A DNA stretch of 64,000 nucleotides from Microbacterium sp. LCT-H2 (GCF_001866135.1 NZ_MODW01000002.1:186001-250000); one strand, 5' to 3'; shown: positions 26,268 to 35,168, counted from the first letter of the stretch. Program-made: numbers and translations. Notes: generated by a model from the letters alone, not told the origin.

Positions 26268-27361
26268 CCGCACCCGTATTCGTGATCGCCGAGGCCGGCG
26301 TGAACCACAACGGATCGATCGAGACGGCGGAGGAACTCGTCGATCTCGCCGCGTCCTCCGGTGCCGATGCGGTGAAGTTCCAGACGTTCTCCGCCGACGA
26401 TCTCGCGCTCGAGTCGGCGGGACTCGCCGACTACCAGCGCACGTGCGATGACGATCATCGATCGCAACACGACCTGCTGCGGCGGCTCGAACTGACGCAT
26501 GACGAGTTCCGACGTCTGCGAAACCGCTGCGCGGAGCGTGGCATCCAGTTCCTCTCCACTGCTTTCGACCTGCAGGGGCTGGACTTCCTCGTCGACGAGC
26601 TGCGGATCCCGCTCGTCAAGATCGCCTCCGGGGACCTCACCTTCGCTCCGCTCCTCGTCGCCGCCGGCCGCACCGGATTGCCTGTCATCCTGTCCACGGG
26701 AATGGCAGACCTCGCGGAGATCGACCGTGCTTTGCGCTTCCTCGCCGCGGGGCTTCAGCAGCATGACGGCACGCTGGAGCGCGGGGCACGGCTGACGCCC
26801 GACGTCTTGGACGAGGCGTGGCGACGCCGCGACGAGGTCCGGGATTTCGCCGCGCATGTCACGATCCTGCACTGCACGACCGAGTATCCGGCGGCCGACT
26901 CCCACCTCAATCTGCGAGCGATGCAGACGATCGCCGGCGAGTTCGGGCATCGAGTGGGCTATTCCGATCACTCCCTGGGGTCGCTCGCCTCGGTCCTCGC
27001 CGTGGGGATGGGGGCGACCGTGCTGGAGAAGCACTTCACCTTCGACGTCGCCGCCGAGGGGCCGGATCACGCCGCCTCCCTGGACCCCGATGGGCTCCGC
27101 GATTATGTGGCTGACGTTCGCCGAGTGCCGGTCATGCTCGGATCCGCAGAGAAGCGGTGCCAGCCGGTGGAGGAGGGCAACCGGGCGGTCGTCCGACGCA
27201 GCCTCGTGGCGGTGCGGGACCTTGCGGCGGGTGAAGTGATCGGTGAAGACGACGTCGCCTGCTTCCGTCCGGCATCCGGTCGGACCTCCTTCGATTTCTG
27301 GGAGGTCGTCGGGACGTCGGCGACACGGTCCTACACGCGTGGTGATCTCATCGATGCATGA
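26264..27361 (+). CDS. legI: N,N'-diacetyllegionaminate synthase (NeuB family)
   Basis: 365 residues. The TIM-barrel domain shows FVIAEAGVNHNGS (5-17), DAVKFQTF (36-43), LSTGMADLAEI, CTTEYPA and the metal/PEP site VGYSDHSLG, followed by EKHFTFD. The C-terminal 70 residues form the SAF (antifreeze-like) domain, with RRSLVAVRDLAAGEVI. NeuB enzymes condense PEP with a 6-carbon amino sugar to make nine-carbon ulosonic acids. Context indicates legionaminic acid rather than Neu5Ac. Its 3' end overlaps the next gene by 8 bases. Confidence 0.93.
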   Translation: MTAPVFVIAEAGVNHNGSIETAEELVDLAASSGADAVKFQTFSADDLALESAGLADYQRTCDDDHRSQHDLLRRLELTHDEFRRLRNRCAERGIQFLSTAFDLQGLDFLVDELRIPLVKIASGDLTFAPLLVAAGRTGLPVILSTGMADLAEIDRALRFLAAGLQQHDGTLERGARLTPDVLDEAWRRRDEVRDFAAHVTILHCTTEYPAADSHLNLRAMQTIAGEFGHRVGYSDHSLGSLASVLAVGMGATVLEKHFTFDVAAEGPDHAASLDPDGLRDYVADVRRVPVMLGSAEKRCQPVEEGNRAVVRRSLVAVRDLAAGEVIGEDDVACFRPASGRTSFDFWEVVGTSATRSYTRGDLIDA

Positions 27362-27992
27362 CCTCCTGCTGCTCGGAGCAGGCGGCCACGCCCGGTCCGT
27401 CCTCGCTGCGCTGCGCGGCGGGGAGGCAGTCGTCAGAGGCGCACTCGCACCCTTCGCTCCGGAACGCTCACTCGGTGTGCCCTACCTAGGTGACGACAGT
27501 GTGCTGGCTTCGTTCGACCCGGACGATGTGGCGGTCCTCAACGGTCTCGGTCCGGTAGCCGCCCGTGCTCGTCTGCACGAGCTGGCGGTCTCGCTCGGGT
27601 TCCGAGTCGAGAGCGTCGTTCACCCCCGCGCGATGGTGGACGCCGCCGCGACCGTGTCGCCCGGCGCGCAGCTCTTCGCCGGCGCCGTTGTCAACACCGG
27701 GGCGGTCATCGGCGCCGGGGCGGTGGTGAACTCCGGGGCGGTGGTCGAGCATGACTCCGTGGTCGGGGACCATAGCCATATCGCGCCGGGAGCCGTCGTC
27801 GCAGGCGGGGTGCGGATCGGCGACGGCGTCCATGTCGGGCTCGGCTCACGGATCATCGAAGGGGTCACGGTAGGGTCGGGATGTGTGGTTGGGGCGGGAG
27901 CCGTGGTGATCCGCGACGTGCCTGCGTGGACGACGGTCGTCGGTGTCCCGGCCCGCCCTATCACCGACAGGAGGGTGTCCCGTGACGGTTGA
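27354..27992 (+). CDS. Left-handed beta-helix acyltransferase (NeuD/PglD/LegH-like)
   Basis: 212 residues from ATG 27354, inside the end of legI. The N-terminus LLLLGAGGHARSVLAAL (3-19) is the Rossmann-like sugar-nucleotide half of the PglD/NeuD family. The C-terminal two thirds is a hexapeptide-repeat beta-helix (VSPGAQLFAGAVVNTGAVIG...), with the catalytic-type histidine in VEHDSVVGDHSHIAPG. In this operon it is the only N-acetyltransferase. It therefore probably acetylates the C4 amine made by LegC (LegH role), although NeuD-type O-acetylation of the finished sugar is also possible. Confidence 0.85.
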   Translation: MHDLLLLGAGGHARSVLAALRGGEAVVRGALAPFAPERSLGVPYLGDDSVLASFDPDDVAVLNGLGPVAARARLHELAVSLGFRVESVVHPRAMVDAAATVSPGAQLFAGAVVNTGAVIGAGAVVNSGAVVEHDSVVGDHSHIAPGAVVAGGVRIGDGVHVGLGSRIIEGVTVGSGCVVGAGAVVIRDVPAWTTVVGVPARPITDRRVSRDG

Positions 27993-29031
27993 TCGACCTA
28001 TGCTCGTCGTCTCGCCCGACGTCAGCATCCGGACGGCTCTCGAGCGGATCGACCGGGGGGCGTTGCAGATGGTCTTCGTGGAGGATGCCGACGGTCGGTT
28101 GATCGGTGCGTTGAGCGACGGCGATGTCCGCCGCGGTCTCATCGCCGGCTCCGAGCTGGGCGACGCCGTGGCGACGGTCATGAACCGCACTCCGGCGACG
28201 GTGGGCCCGCATGCAACGCAGGACGACATCGCCGCGCTCAAGGCGCAACGAGGTATCCGTGTCGTCGCGGTCGTGGACTCGCGAGGGCGCATGATCGACA
28301 TCGTCGGTGAGAACGAGCGCATCGGGACACCGCTCGACATCCCCGCCGTCTTGATGGCAGGCGGTCGAGGGCAGCGGCTGTATCCGCTCACCAAGGACAT
28401 CCCCAAGCCCCTCGTGCCGCTCGGTGAGACGCCGATGATCGACATCATCCTGGGACGGTTGCGCAGCCAGGGGTTCCGACGCGTCTACGTTTCGGTGAAT
28501 CACCTCGGACATCTGATCGAAGAGCACCTCGGTGACGGGACGGCCCACGGCCTCGAGATCAGCTTCCTCCACGAGCCCGCTCCGCTCGGCACCGCTGGCG
28601 CGCTCGCGCAGCTTCGGGGACGCATGGGCACTCCGTTCGTGGTGATGAACTCGGATCTGCTCACACAGGTGGATCTCCGGCGCATGCTCTCCTTCCATCG
28701 CTCCCTCGGAGCCGCCGCGACCATCGGCGCCCGGGAGTACGGCTTCGAGATCCCCTACGGCGTGATCCGTCGCGACGGCGACAGCGTCGTCGAACTCGCG
28801 GAGAAGCCGTATCACAGCGAGTTGGTGAGTGCGGGCATCTACGTCCTGGAACCCGACGCCCTGGAGGCGCTGGGGGAGGACGAGTACTGCGACATGCCCA
28901 GCCTGTTGGCGCGCCTGATGGACGGCGGGCAGCGGGTCGGAGCGTTCGAGATCCATGAGGAGTGGATCGATGTCGGACGCCCAGAGGATCTCGAGCGCGC
29001 CAGGCAGGCGTGGGAACGGAACGGCCGATGA
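27982..29031 (+). CDS. ptmE: CBS-domain nucleotidyltransferase (PtmE-type GlcNAc-1-P guanylyltransferase)
   Basis: 349 residues from GTG 27982, with AGGAGG 7-8 nt upstream and 11 bases of overlap with the previous gene. Two CBS motifs fill about 1-115 (MVFVEDADGRLIGALSDGDVRR; GIRVVAVVDSRGRMIDIV). A sugar-phosphate nucleotidyltransferase domain follows from residue 123, with MAGGRGQRLYPLTKDIPKPL, VMNSDLLT (metal site) and EEWIDVGRPED. This two-domain design is that of Campylobacter PtmE, which makes GDP-GlcNAc for legionaminic acid. Its presence implies the GDP-linked rather than the UDP-linked version of the route. The nucleotide preference is inferred, not visible. Confidence 0.82.
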   Translation: MTVDRPMLVVSPDVSIRTALERIDRGALQMVFVEDADGRLIGALSDGDVRRGLIAGSELGDAVATVMNRTPATVGPHATQDDIAALKAQRGIRVVAVVDSRGRMIDIVGENERIGTPLDIPAVLMAGGRGQRLYPLTKDIPKPLVPLGETPMIDIILGRLRSQGFRRVYVSVNHLGHLIEEHLGDGTAHGLEISFLHEPAPLGTAGALAQLRGRMGTPFVVMNSDLLTQVDLRRMLSFHRSLGAAATIGAREYGFEIPYGVIRRDGDSVVELAEKPYHSELVSAGIYVLEPDALEALGEDEYCDMPSLLARLMDGGQRVGAFEIHEEWIDVGRPEDLERARQAWERNGR

Positions 29032-29726
29032 GGATTTGCACGATCACGGTGCGAGCGGGATCGAAGGGTGTCCCGGGGAAGAACTTGCGTGTCGTCGCCG
29101 GTCGGCCTCTCTTCGGCCACTCCGTCGCGCAGGCGGTGGCGACCGGTCTCTTCGACGAGATCGTCGTCTCCAGCGATTCGGAGGAGATCCTCGCTCAGGC
29201 GCCGGCCTTCGGTGCGACGGGCGTGGTCCGCCGGCCTGCGGAGATGGCGACGGATACGGCGGGGAAGGTCCCGGCGATCGCACACGCCGTGCGCACCACA
29301 GAGGAGCGCACCGGGGCCCAGTACGACGTCTGCGTCGACCTCGACGCCACCAGCCCCTTGCGGACGATCGATGACATCCGCGACGCGGTCGCGCTGTTCG
29401 AGAGTGCACGGCCCGAGTCGCTGATCACCGGTGCCGAAGCGCGCCGCAATCCGTACTTCAATCTCGTCGAGGAGCAGCCGGACGGCACCGTCGCGGTGAG
29501 CAAGACCCCGGACGACGCCGTGCTGCGTCGCCAGGACGCGCCCCGCTGTTTCGATATGAACGGCTCCATCTACGTGTGGCGCCGGTCGTCCCTCCTGGAC
29601 GATCAGGTCGTCTTCTTCCCGTCGACGATTCTCTTCGAGATGCCGGCTGAGCGTTCGATCGACGTCGACAGCGAGTTCGATTTCCGTATCGTGGAATGGC
29701 TCATGGGTCAGAGGAGCGACCTGTGA
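29028..29726 (+). CDS. legF: CMP-legionaminic acid synthetase (NeuA/LegF family)
   Basis: 232 residues. It has the cytidylyltransferase signature TVRAGSKGVPGKN (7-19), with the CTP-binding Arg/Lys, and the DLDATSPLRT stretch (about 104-113). The substrate-side segment is FDMNGSIYVWRRSSLL, and the metal-binding end is ERSIDVDSEFDF. It activates the ulosonic acid as the CMP sugar, the donor for surface transfer. The ATG overlaps the ptmE stop (ATGA). This completes a full seven-gene route from GlcNAc-1-P to CMP-Leg5,7Ac2 in one operon. Confidence 0.9.
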   Translation: MRICTITVRAGSKGVPGKNLRVVAGRPLFGHSVAQAVATGLFDEIVVSSDSEEILAQAPAFGATGVVRRPAEMATDTAGKVPAIAHAVRTTEERTGAQYDVCVDLDATSPLRTIDDIRDAVALFESARPESLITGAEARRNPYFNLVEEQPDGTVAVSKTPDDAVLRRQDAPRCFDMNGSIYVWRRSSLLDDQVVFFPSTILFEMPAERSIDVDSEFDFRIVEWLMGQRSDL

Positions 29727-31168
29727 GTCAGGACGCTCGCGACATGGATGTGCGCACCTCTCCGGCTGTCCGCGCCCTGCTCGATCTCGAGGACGCAATG
29801 CCGGACAGTCTGCTCGAGGTGCTGCCTGGATCCACGGTGCCCTTCTGGGCGCAGGTGCGAGTGCAGATCGCGTGGGCACTCGCCGAGCAGGACACCGGCA
29901 GCGTCGCGGTGACCTCTGCATCCACGTGGTCACGACGTGCCGAAGCGCGGCGGGTGCTCCGCGGGTTCCTGCCGAGCCGTTGGGACGCCGTCCGGCGGGC
30001 ACGCCCGCACGACGTCCTCTTCTACGTGTCGGGTGCCACCCTCGCTGCCGAGGCGAACCGGGCTCGCAACTGGCTCGTCGACGACTTCGCCGAAGCCACC
30101 CCCGGAGCGGTCGTCGTTCAGCTCCGCCCCCTCCCGTCGCCCCTCGGATCGCCCTCGTTCCGGCCGACCCTGAGCATGGAGGCTTCCGTGGCTCGCGCGC
30201 GGTGGCGCGAGCGGGGCAATCCCGTCCCGGCCTCCACCGTCTCCAGCGCGATGACGCTTCTCTCGGACTTCGCTCAGCGACTAGGCCGGCCCGCGGACGC
30301 CTTCGCCGCCATCGGGGCACGTGCCATGCGCGATGCCCGGCTCCGTCCGTTCCAGCTCGCCGAGCTCGAGCGCATGCTGGACCGCGTGCGTCCGCGTGTC
30401 GTCTTCTACGACAACGGCTCGTACACGTACAACGGCGAGTCCGTTGGGCTGATGAAGGACGCAGGCGCGTACGTCGTGGAACCGCAGCACGGCTGGATCG
30501 GTCCTTCGCACGCCGCCTACAACTTCGGTCGGGTCTTCGCGCACCCCTCGTTGGCTCGTGCGATCCCGGACGAATTGCTCACCTTCGGTGACTACTGGTC
30601 GCGGTCCGTCCGTCACCCTGGAGCGGTGACCGCGATAGGCAAGCCCCACCTCGAACGACAGGTCGCTTCAGCGCCTGCACAACGCCCGAAGCGGATCCTC
30701 GTGGTGTCATCGCGCAGCGACCCGGCCGCGAGCGACGCTTTCGTGACGACACTGCGCGCTTCCCTGGATCGCGAGTGGGAGGTGGCTTTCCGACCGCATC
30801 CCGGCGAGCGCAGCGGCGTCGAACAGCGTTACCCGAGCATCGCGGCGGATGCCGGGATCGAGATCGACGTCACCCCGGACGTGTATGAGTCTCTGAAGAC
30901 CACCGCCGTGGTGGTCGGGGAGGCGAGCACCGTGCTGTTCGAGGCGCGCGCTTTCGGCTGCCTTGTGATCGCTCGCGACAGCGCATTCGCAGAGACCGTC
31001 ATCGGGGACGCCTTTGGTACGCGGATCCGCGGAGTCGAGGAGGCCGTGGAACGCCTGCGGGGACTCACGGACGACGAGGCCCGCCTCGGGGAGGCTGACC
31101 CGGACATCTGGGCGCCCGGAGCGGTCGAGACGTATAGGCGCTGGCTCGCGGATCGAACCGCGAAGTGA
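29723..31168 (+). CDS. Putative CMP-ulosonic acid (legionaminic acid) transferase
   Basis: 481 residues from GTG 29723, overlapping the legF stop (GTGA); an ATG seven codons later is an alternative start. There is no signal peptide or helix. The C-terminal half looks like a GT-B donor domain. It has VEPQHGWIGPSHAAYNFG (252-269), FRPHPGE (356-362) and VVGEASTVLFEARAFG (397-412). An HP motif followed by a Ser/Thr motif is the shared mark of bacterial sialyltransferases and polysialyltransferases; FYDNGSY (228-234) could be a degenerate D/E-D/E-G motif. The gene is last in an operon making CMP-Leg, so transfer of that sugar is the natural inference. No confident family match can be made by eye. 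Confidence 0.62.
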   Translation: MSQDARDMDVRTSPAVRALLDLEDAMPDSLLEVLPGSTVPFWAQVRVQIAWALAEQDTGSVAVTSASTWSRRAEARRVLRGFLPSRWDAVRRARPHDVLFYVSGATLAAEANRARNWLVDDFAEATPGAVVVQLRPLPSPLGSPSFRPTLSMEASVARARWRERGNPVPASTVSSAMTLLSDFAQRLGRPADAFAAIGARAMRDARLRPFQLAELERMLDRVRPRVVFYDNGSYTYNGESVGLMKDAGAYVVEPQHGWIGPSHAAYNFGRVFAHPSLARAIPDELLTFGDYWSRSVRHPGAVTAIGKPHLERQVASAPAQRPKRILVVSSRSDPAASDAFVTTLRASLDREWEVAFRPHPGERSGVEQRYPSIAADAGIEIDVTPDVYESLKTTAVVVGEASTVLFEARAFGCLVIARDSAFAETVIGDAFGTRIRGVEEAVERLRGLTDDEARLGEADPDIWAPGAVETYRRWLADRTAK

Positions 31169-31220
31169 GGTTCGACGCCAGGACGCGCGTCGCTGGAGGG
31201 GGCTTTCAGCGTGTCTGACC

Positions 31221-31226
31221 TAGAAT
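31221..31226 (+). promoter_or_regulatory. -10 box of the Wzm/Wzt-1 operon
   Basis: TAGAAT at 31221. A 7-bp stem (31237-31243 with 31252-31258) lies between it and ATG 31265, so this transcript would carry a leader of about 30 nt with a hairpin, unlike the leaderless genes. Confidence 0.5.
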
Positions 31227-31264
31227 TGCTTCGTTCCGCGGCGGTATCCGTCGCCGCGTCCTGA

Positions 31265-32206
31265 ATGAGTGGGCCTGTGACCGTAACCCGAGATCTTTTC
31301 GCTGCCGTCCCGCGCAACCAGTTCGACACCCCCGGAAAGAGTCGTGGGCTGATCGACGTGGTGCGCTGGCGGTACCTGCTGCGTCTGCTCGTCCGGACCG
31401 GCGTCACGACCCGCTATCGCAACTCGGTCCTTGGGTGGACATGGTCGTATGTCCGGCCCGGGGCGCAATTCCTCGTCTTCTGGGTCGTCCTGGGTCTGTT
31501 TCTCAGCCTCGACCGTGGCATCCCGAACTATGCGGTGTATCTGTTCTCGGGGATCATCGTCATCAACCTGTTCTCCGAGGCCTTCAAGAACGCGACCACC
31601 TCGATCGTCGGCAACGCGCCGCTGGTGCGAAAGGTGTTCCTGCCCCGACAGCTCTTCGCCGTCTCTGCGACGATCGTGGCGCTCGTCCATTTCCTGCCGC
31701 AGATGGCTCTCCTGCTAGTGGTGTGCCTTTTCCTCGGCTGGCTGACTCAGATCTCCGTCTTGGGTCTCCTCGCGATGGTCGCGGCCGTGGTGATCGTGAT
31801 GGTCTTCAGCCTCGGACTCGGACTGCTCTTCGGCGCGCTCAACGTCCGGTACCGTGACGCCGAGAACATCGTCGAGCTCTTCCTCCTCCTCGCGACCTGG
31901 GCATCGCCGGTGCTTTACAGCTGGACTCAGGTGCAAGACGCCGTCGTGAACACACTGGGATGGCCGCAGTGGATCGTCGAGATCTATCTCCTGAACCCCA
32001 TCACCCAGGCGGTGGAGTTGTTCCACTACGCATTCTGGCGCCCCGTGACAGAGGGCGTCGTGACGGCGACGGGGGAGACGATGGCCTCCCTGCCCCCCGG
32101 ACTCGCGTGGAACACCCTCTTCGCGTTCCTCATCGCCGCCGCAACGCTCCTGATCGGCCAGGCGGTCTTCCGTCGGCTCGAGGGAAGGTTCGCCCAGGAT
32201 CTATGA
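31265..32206 (+). CDS. ABC-2 type polysaccharide export permease (Wzm/TagG-like)
   Basis: 313 residues. A basic cytoplasmic N-terminus (LLRLLVRTGVTTRYRNSVLGWTWSYVRPG) is the usual amphipathic entry of Wzm proteins. Six helices follow (about 74-95, 100-125, 140-165, 170-195, 208-225, 275-300), with NVRYRDAENIVE before helix 5. It pairs with the ATPase that follows (ATGA overlap) to move a lipid-linked glycan across the membrane. Position right after the legionaminate operon suggests the exported polymer contains that sugar, but this is inference. ATG 31265 lacks a good ribosome site; GTG 31277 is an alternative. Confidence 0.88.
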   Translation: MSGPVTVTRDLFAAVPRNQFDTPGKSRGLIDVVRWRYLLRLLVRTGVTTRYRNSVLGWTWSYVRPGAQFLVFWVVLGLFLSLDRGIPNYAVYLFSGIIVINLFSEAFKNATTSIVGNAPLVRKVFLPRQLFAVSATIVALVHFLPQMALLLVVCLFLGWLTQISVLGLLAMVAAVVIVMVFSLGLGLLFGALNVRYRDAENIVELFLLLATWASPVLYSWTQVQDAVVNTLGWPQWIVEIYLLNPITQAVELFHYAFWRPVTEGVVTATGETMASLPPGLAWNTLFAFLIAAATLLIGQAVFRRLEGRFAQDL

Positions 32207-32940
32207 CAATGCAGACCACGCAGCGCCCGAGCATCATCGTCGACGGCGCCCGCAAACGTTTCACGCTCAACCACGCGTTCTCCCTGAAGGACACGGTGGT
32301 GTCCTGGATCAAGCGGCGCAAGCTCACGAGCGCATTCGAAGCCCTCAAGGGTGTGGACCTCGTGATCGACGAGGGCCAATCGGTGGCCATCCTCGGTTTC
32401 AACGGGTCAGGGAAGTCGACCCTGCTCAAGCTCATCTCCGGTGTCATGGAACCTGATGAGGGCGAGGTGCTCACCCGAGGACGGGTCGCCGGCCTCATCG
32501 AGGTCGGCGCCGGTTTCCACCCGGAGCTCTCGGGGCGGGAGAACGTGTTCCTCAACGCGGCGATCCTCGGGATGAAGAAGCACGAGATCGAGGCGAGATA
32601 CGACGAGATCGTCGCGTTCAGCGAGATCGAGCAGTTCATCGACCAGGAGGTCAAGCACTACTCGTCGGGCATGTTCATGCGGCTGGCCTTCTCCGTCGCG
32701 ATCCATGTCGAACTGGATGTGCTGCTGGTCGATGAGATCCTGTCCGTCGGCGACGCACCCTTCCGAGAGAAGTGTCGTCTGAAGTTCGAAGAGCTCATCG
32801 CAGCAGGGAAGACGTTGGTGGTGGTCAGCCACGACATGGAGATGGTGCGGGAGCTGTGCACCCGCGGTGTCGTCATCAGCAAGGGGCAGGTCGTCTACGA
32901 CGGAGATATCGAGGGCGCCATCGCCCTGGTGGACGCGTGA
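32203..32940 (+). CDS. ABC transporter ATPase for polysaccharide export (Wzt/TagH-like)
   Basis: 245 residues. Walker A is GFNGSGKST (65-73), the signature is YSSGMFMRLAFS, and Walker B is VLLVDEILSVGD, with the switch histidine in VVSHDMEMV. The sequence between, PELSGRENVFLNAAILGM, is typical of Wzt/TagH ATPases. There is no C-terminal carbohydrate-binding domain, so unlike E. coli O9a Wzt it has no built-in recognition of a chain-end cap. It overlaps the permease and the downstream membrane-protein gene by 4 bases each. Confidence 0.93.
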   Translation: MTMQTTQRPSIIVDGARKRFTLNHAFSLKDTVVSWIKRRKLTSAFEALKGVDLVIDEGQSVAILGFNGSGKSTLLKLISGVMEPDEGEVLTRGRVAGLIEVGAGFHPELSGRENVFLNAAILGMKKHEIEARYDEIVAFSEIEQFIDQEVKHYSSGMFMRLAFSVAIHVELDVLLVDEILSVGDAPFREKCRLKFEELIAAGKTLVVVSHDMEMVRELCTRGVVISKGQVVYDGDIEGAIALVDA

Positions 32941-34829
32941 GCGCCTGGCTGGCGCAGACGCCGGCGCTGGTGACTGCGCTCGCTCTGCTCGTGATCCCCG
33001 GACTTCCTGCCGGCCTCATGCTCCGCGGCGTCTCGGCCGTCGTTCGTCTCGGTGCCTCGATCGGCGTGTCTCTGGGCATCGTGGCCGCGTCGTCGCTTGT
33101 CGCTCCTCTCCTCGGAATGCGCTGGAGCCTGCTTCCGGTCGGGATCGTCAGCGCCGTGGTCTGGGCAGTGGCGGCGATACTGCGTCTGTTCGGTCGCCGC
33201 TCGGCAGTCATCGCTCATGTCCGGACGGGCCTCGGTGTGTGGCTCGCGATCGCGGCGGCCTTCATCGGGTGGGTCGTCATCCTCATGGTCGGCATCGGAA
33301 GCCCGGACGACCCCTCGCAGCTCTACGACGGTCTGTTCCACCTGAATGCTGTCGAGTTCGTCGCGGCCACGGGGGATGCGTCGCCCCTCCACATGACGAT
33401 GGTGCTCCCCGGCCACAGCACATCGTTCTATCCGACGCTGTGGCACGCCCTCACGAGTCTGGTGCTCCCCGTCGCGGGAGACGTCGTGGCCGCGACCAAC
33501 GTCGTGACCATCGCCGTCATCGCTCTCATCTGGCCCGTCGCCCTCGCCGCTGTGACGAGAGTCGTCTTCCCCTCGCGTCCCGACGCGGCGATTTGGGCTC
33601 CGCTGGTCGGCTTCGCCTTCAGCGTCTTCCCGCTGGGATTCCTCAACTGGGGCGTCCTCTATCCGAACCTGATCGGCACAGTGCTGATTCCGATCCTGAT
33701 CGCGGCCGTGCTCCTCGCGTTCGCGCCGGCAGTCTCCTGGCCCGAGCGGACTCTGCGCATCCTCGTCGCTCTCGCCGTTGCCGCGGGAACCGGTCTCGGG
33801 CATCCGTCTGCGCTCCTGGGGGGCCTGGTGCTCCTGCTCCCCTTCGCCCTGTGGCGCGCGTGGGAGGTCGCTCGTCGCGGGGGGACGGCGACCCGAGTGG
33901 CCGTGGGTGCAGGCGTCGTCGTCGGGTTTGTGGCCTTCGTGGCGCTGTGGAGCAAGGCGAACGTCACCACTCACGAGTGGCTGCCCACCCAGACGATCGC
34001 GCAAGCCACGGGGGAGGTGATCTTCCTCAGCCCCGTGGGGCGCAGCACCGGACTCCTCCTGGGCCTCCTGGTCCTTCTCGGCATCTGGCGCGTCTGCAGA
34101 GATCGCCTCTGGTGGGTGCTGTCCTCCTACCTCGTCAGCGTCGTGCTCTACATCGCCTCCGCGTGGCTCCCGGTGCTGCCCCTGCGCAGCTTTCTCGTCG
34201 GGATCTGGTACGACGACACGACTCGGGTGGCCGCTCTGCTAGCGATCTGGGGGCTTCCACTGGCCGCTCTCGGGATGACGCTCGTCGTCGACAGGCTGCG
34301 TGCGCTCTGGCGTGCGGGGCGACGGGTCACGGCCGTCATCCTCATCGCGGTCGTCGCCGTCCTGGCGGCCACTCATCTGCTCGCCGTGCGCAACGATCTG
34401 CGCTACATGCGTGATGTCAGCTATCGCTTCGACAGTGCGTCCCAAGGACTCTCTCCCGACGAGGCAGCTCTGTTCGAGCGCCTGGAGACCGAGCTCCCGG
34501 AGGACGCGCTGGTCATCGGCGATCCGCTCACGGGCGCGGGGCTGCTCTTCGCCTACACCGGGCATGATGTGGTCTTCCCGCACGTGACCGGCCGGTACGG
34601 CGCGGACGCGGCGCTGCTGGCGCGCACCCTGGTGGAGGGGGACGCGGCCGTCTGCGACGCGATCGAGAACCTCGGGGTCACGCATGCGCTCGACTTCGGC
34701 GACACCGTGCTCTTCCAGAACCACTACACCACCTACGACGGTCTGCACCATCTGGGCGAGTCCTCGATCCTCACCGAAGTGGACCGCGTGGGGGACGCGG
34801 CGCTCTACGAAGTCACGGGTTGCGACTAG
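32937..34829 (+). CDS. Large polytopic membrane protein, DUF6541/GT-C-like
   Basis: 630 residues from a GTG overlapping the Wzt stop. About 12-13 hydrophobic helices cover residues 1-500. An early extracytoplasmic loop contains SPDDPSQLYDGLFHLNAVEF, whose acidic residues resemble the first-loop motif of GT-C glycosyltransferases. A soluble C-terminal part (about 500-630) has LETELPEDALVIGDPLTGAG and ends shortly after DTVLFQNHYTTYDGLHH. Proteins of this type occur in actinobacterial wall-polysaccharide clusters and probably add side sugars from polyprenyl-phosphate donors on the outside. Substrate unknown. Its last 17 bases overlap the convergent DUF2304 gene. Confidence 0.78.
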   Translation: MSAWLAQTPALVTALALLVIPGLPAGLMLRGVSAVVRLGASIGVSLGIVAASSLVAPLLGMRWSLLPVGIVSAVVWAVAAILRLFGRRSAVIAHVRTGLGVWLAIAAAFIGWVVILMVGIGSPDDPSQLYDGLFHLNAVEFVAATGDASPLHMTMVLPGHSTSFYPTLWHALTSLVLPVAGDVVAATNVVTIAVIALIWPVALAAVTRVVFPSRPDAAIWAPLVGFAFSVFPLGFLNWGVLYPNLIGTVLIPILIAAVLLAFAPAVSWPERTLRILVALAVAAGTGLGHPSALLGGLVLLLPFALWRAWEVARRGGTATRVAVGAGVVVGFVAFVALWSKANVTTHEWLPTQTIAQATGEVIFLSPVGRSTGLLLGLLVLLGIWRVCRDRLWWVLSSYLVSVVLYIASAWLPVLPLRSFLVGIWYDDTTRVAALLAIWGLPLAALGMTLVVDRLRALWRAGRRVTAVILIAVVAVLAATHLLAVRNDLRYMRDVSYRFDSASQGLSPDEAALFERLETELPEDALVIGDPLTGAGLLFAYTGHDVVFPHVTGRYGADAALLARTLVEGDAAVCDAIENLGVTHALDFGDTVLFQNHYTTYDGLHHLGESSILTEVDRVGDAALYEVTGCD

Positions 34830-35166
34830 CGTCCTTCTCGTGCTCCTCCGCTTCGAGCAGCGAGATCTTGCGAGCGAGCAGGGTGAGCTGACGCTGCAGA
34901 GCGACGTTGCGCCGGTACTGGGAGTACACGAAGGCGAGGAACATCACGATGAGGCCGTACAGAACGAGGTCGGTGCCACGGCCGACCCCGACGAGTTGAG
35001 CGAGCCAGCTGAGCCACTGCGGGAACAGCACGGAGAGCACGGCGACGACGACGAAGAGCCCCATGAGCAGGCGCCGGATGGCGAGGTGGCTGTCGGCGCC
35101 GGTGCGGCGCATCATGAAGACAGCGAGGATGACGATCGCGGCGATGAGAAGGACCTGGATCCACAT
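34813..35166 (-). CDS. DUF2304 membrane protein
   Basis: 117 residues. Three helices (about 2-20, 34-53, 63-84) are followed by a charged coiled-coil-like tail (LQRQLTLLARKISLLEAEE). DUF2304 proteins are found beside DPM1-like GT2 enzymes and are thought to be their membrane partner. Here the ATG follows the GT2 stop by only 2 nt, so the pair is translationally linked. Its 3' end overlaps the end of the plus-strand membrane gene. Confidence 0.82.
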   Translation of the reverse strand: MWIQVLLIAAIVILAVFMMRRTGADSHLAIRRLLMGLFVVVAVLSVLFPQWLSWLAQLVGVGRGTDLVLYGLIVMFLAFVYSQYRRNVALQRQLTLLARKISLLEAEEHEKDASRNP

Positions 35167-35168
35167 GA

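Noticed and set aside
22958..29726. Sialic acid (Neu5Ac) rather than legionaminic acid operon
   Set aside because: A Neu5Ac route would not need the dehydratase, aminotransferase and CBS-nucleotidyltransferase that are present and coupled here.
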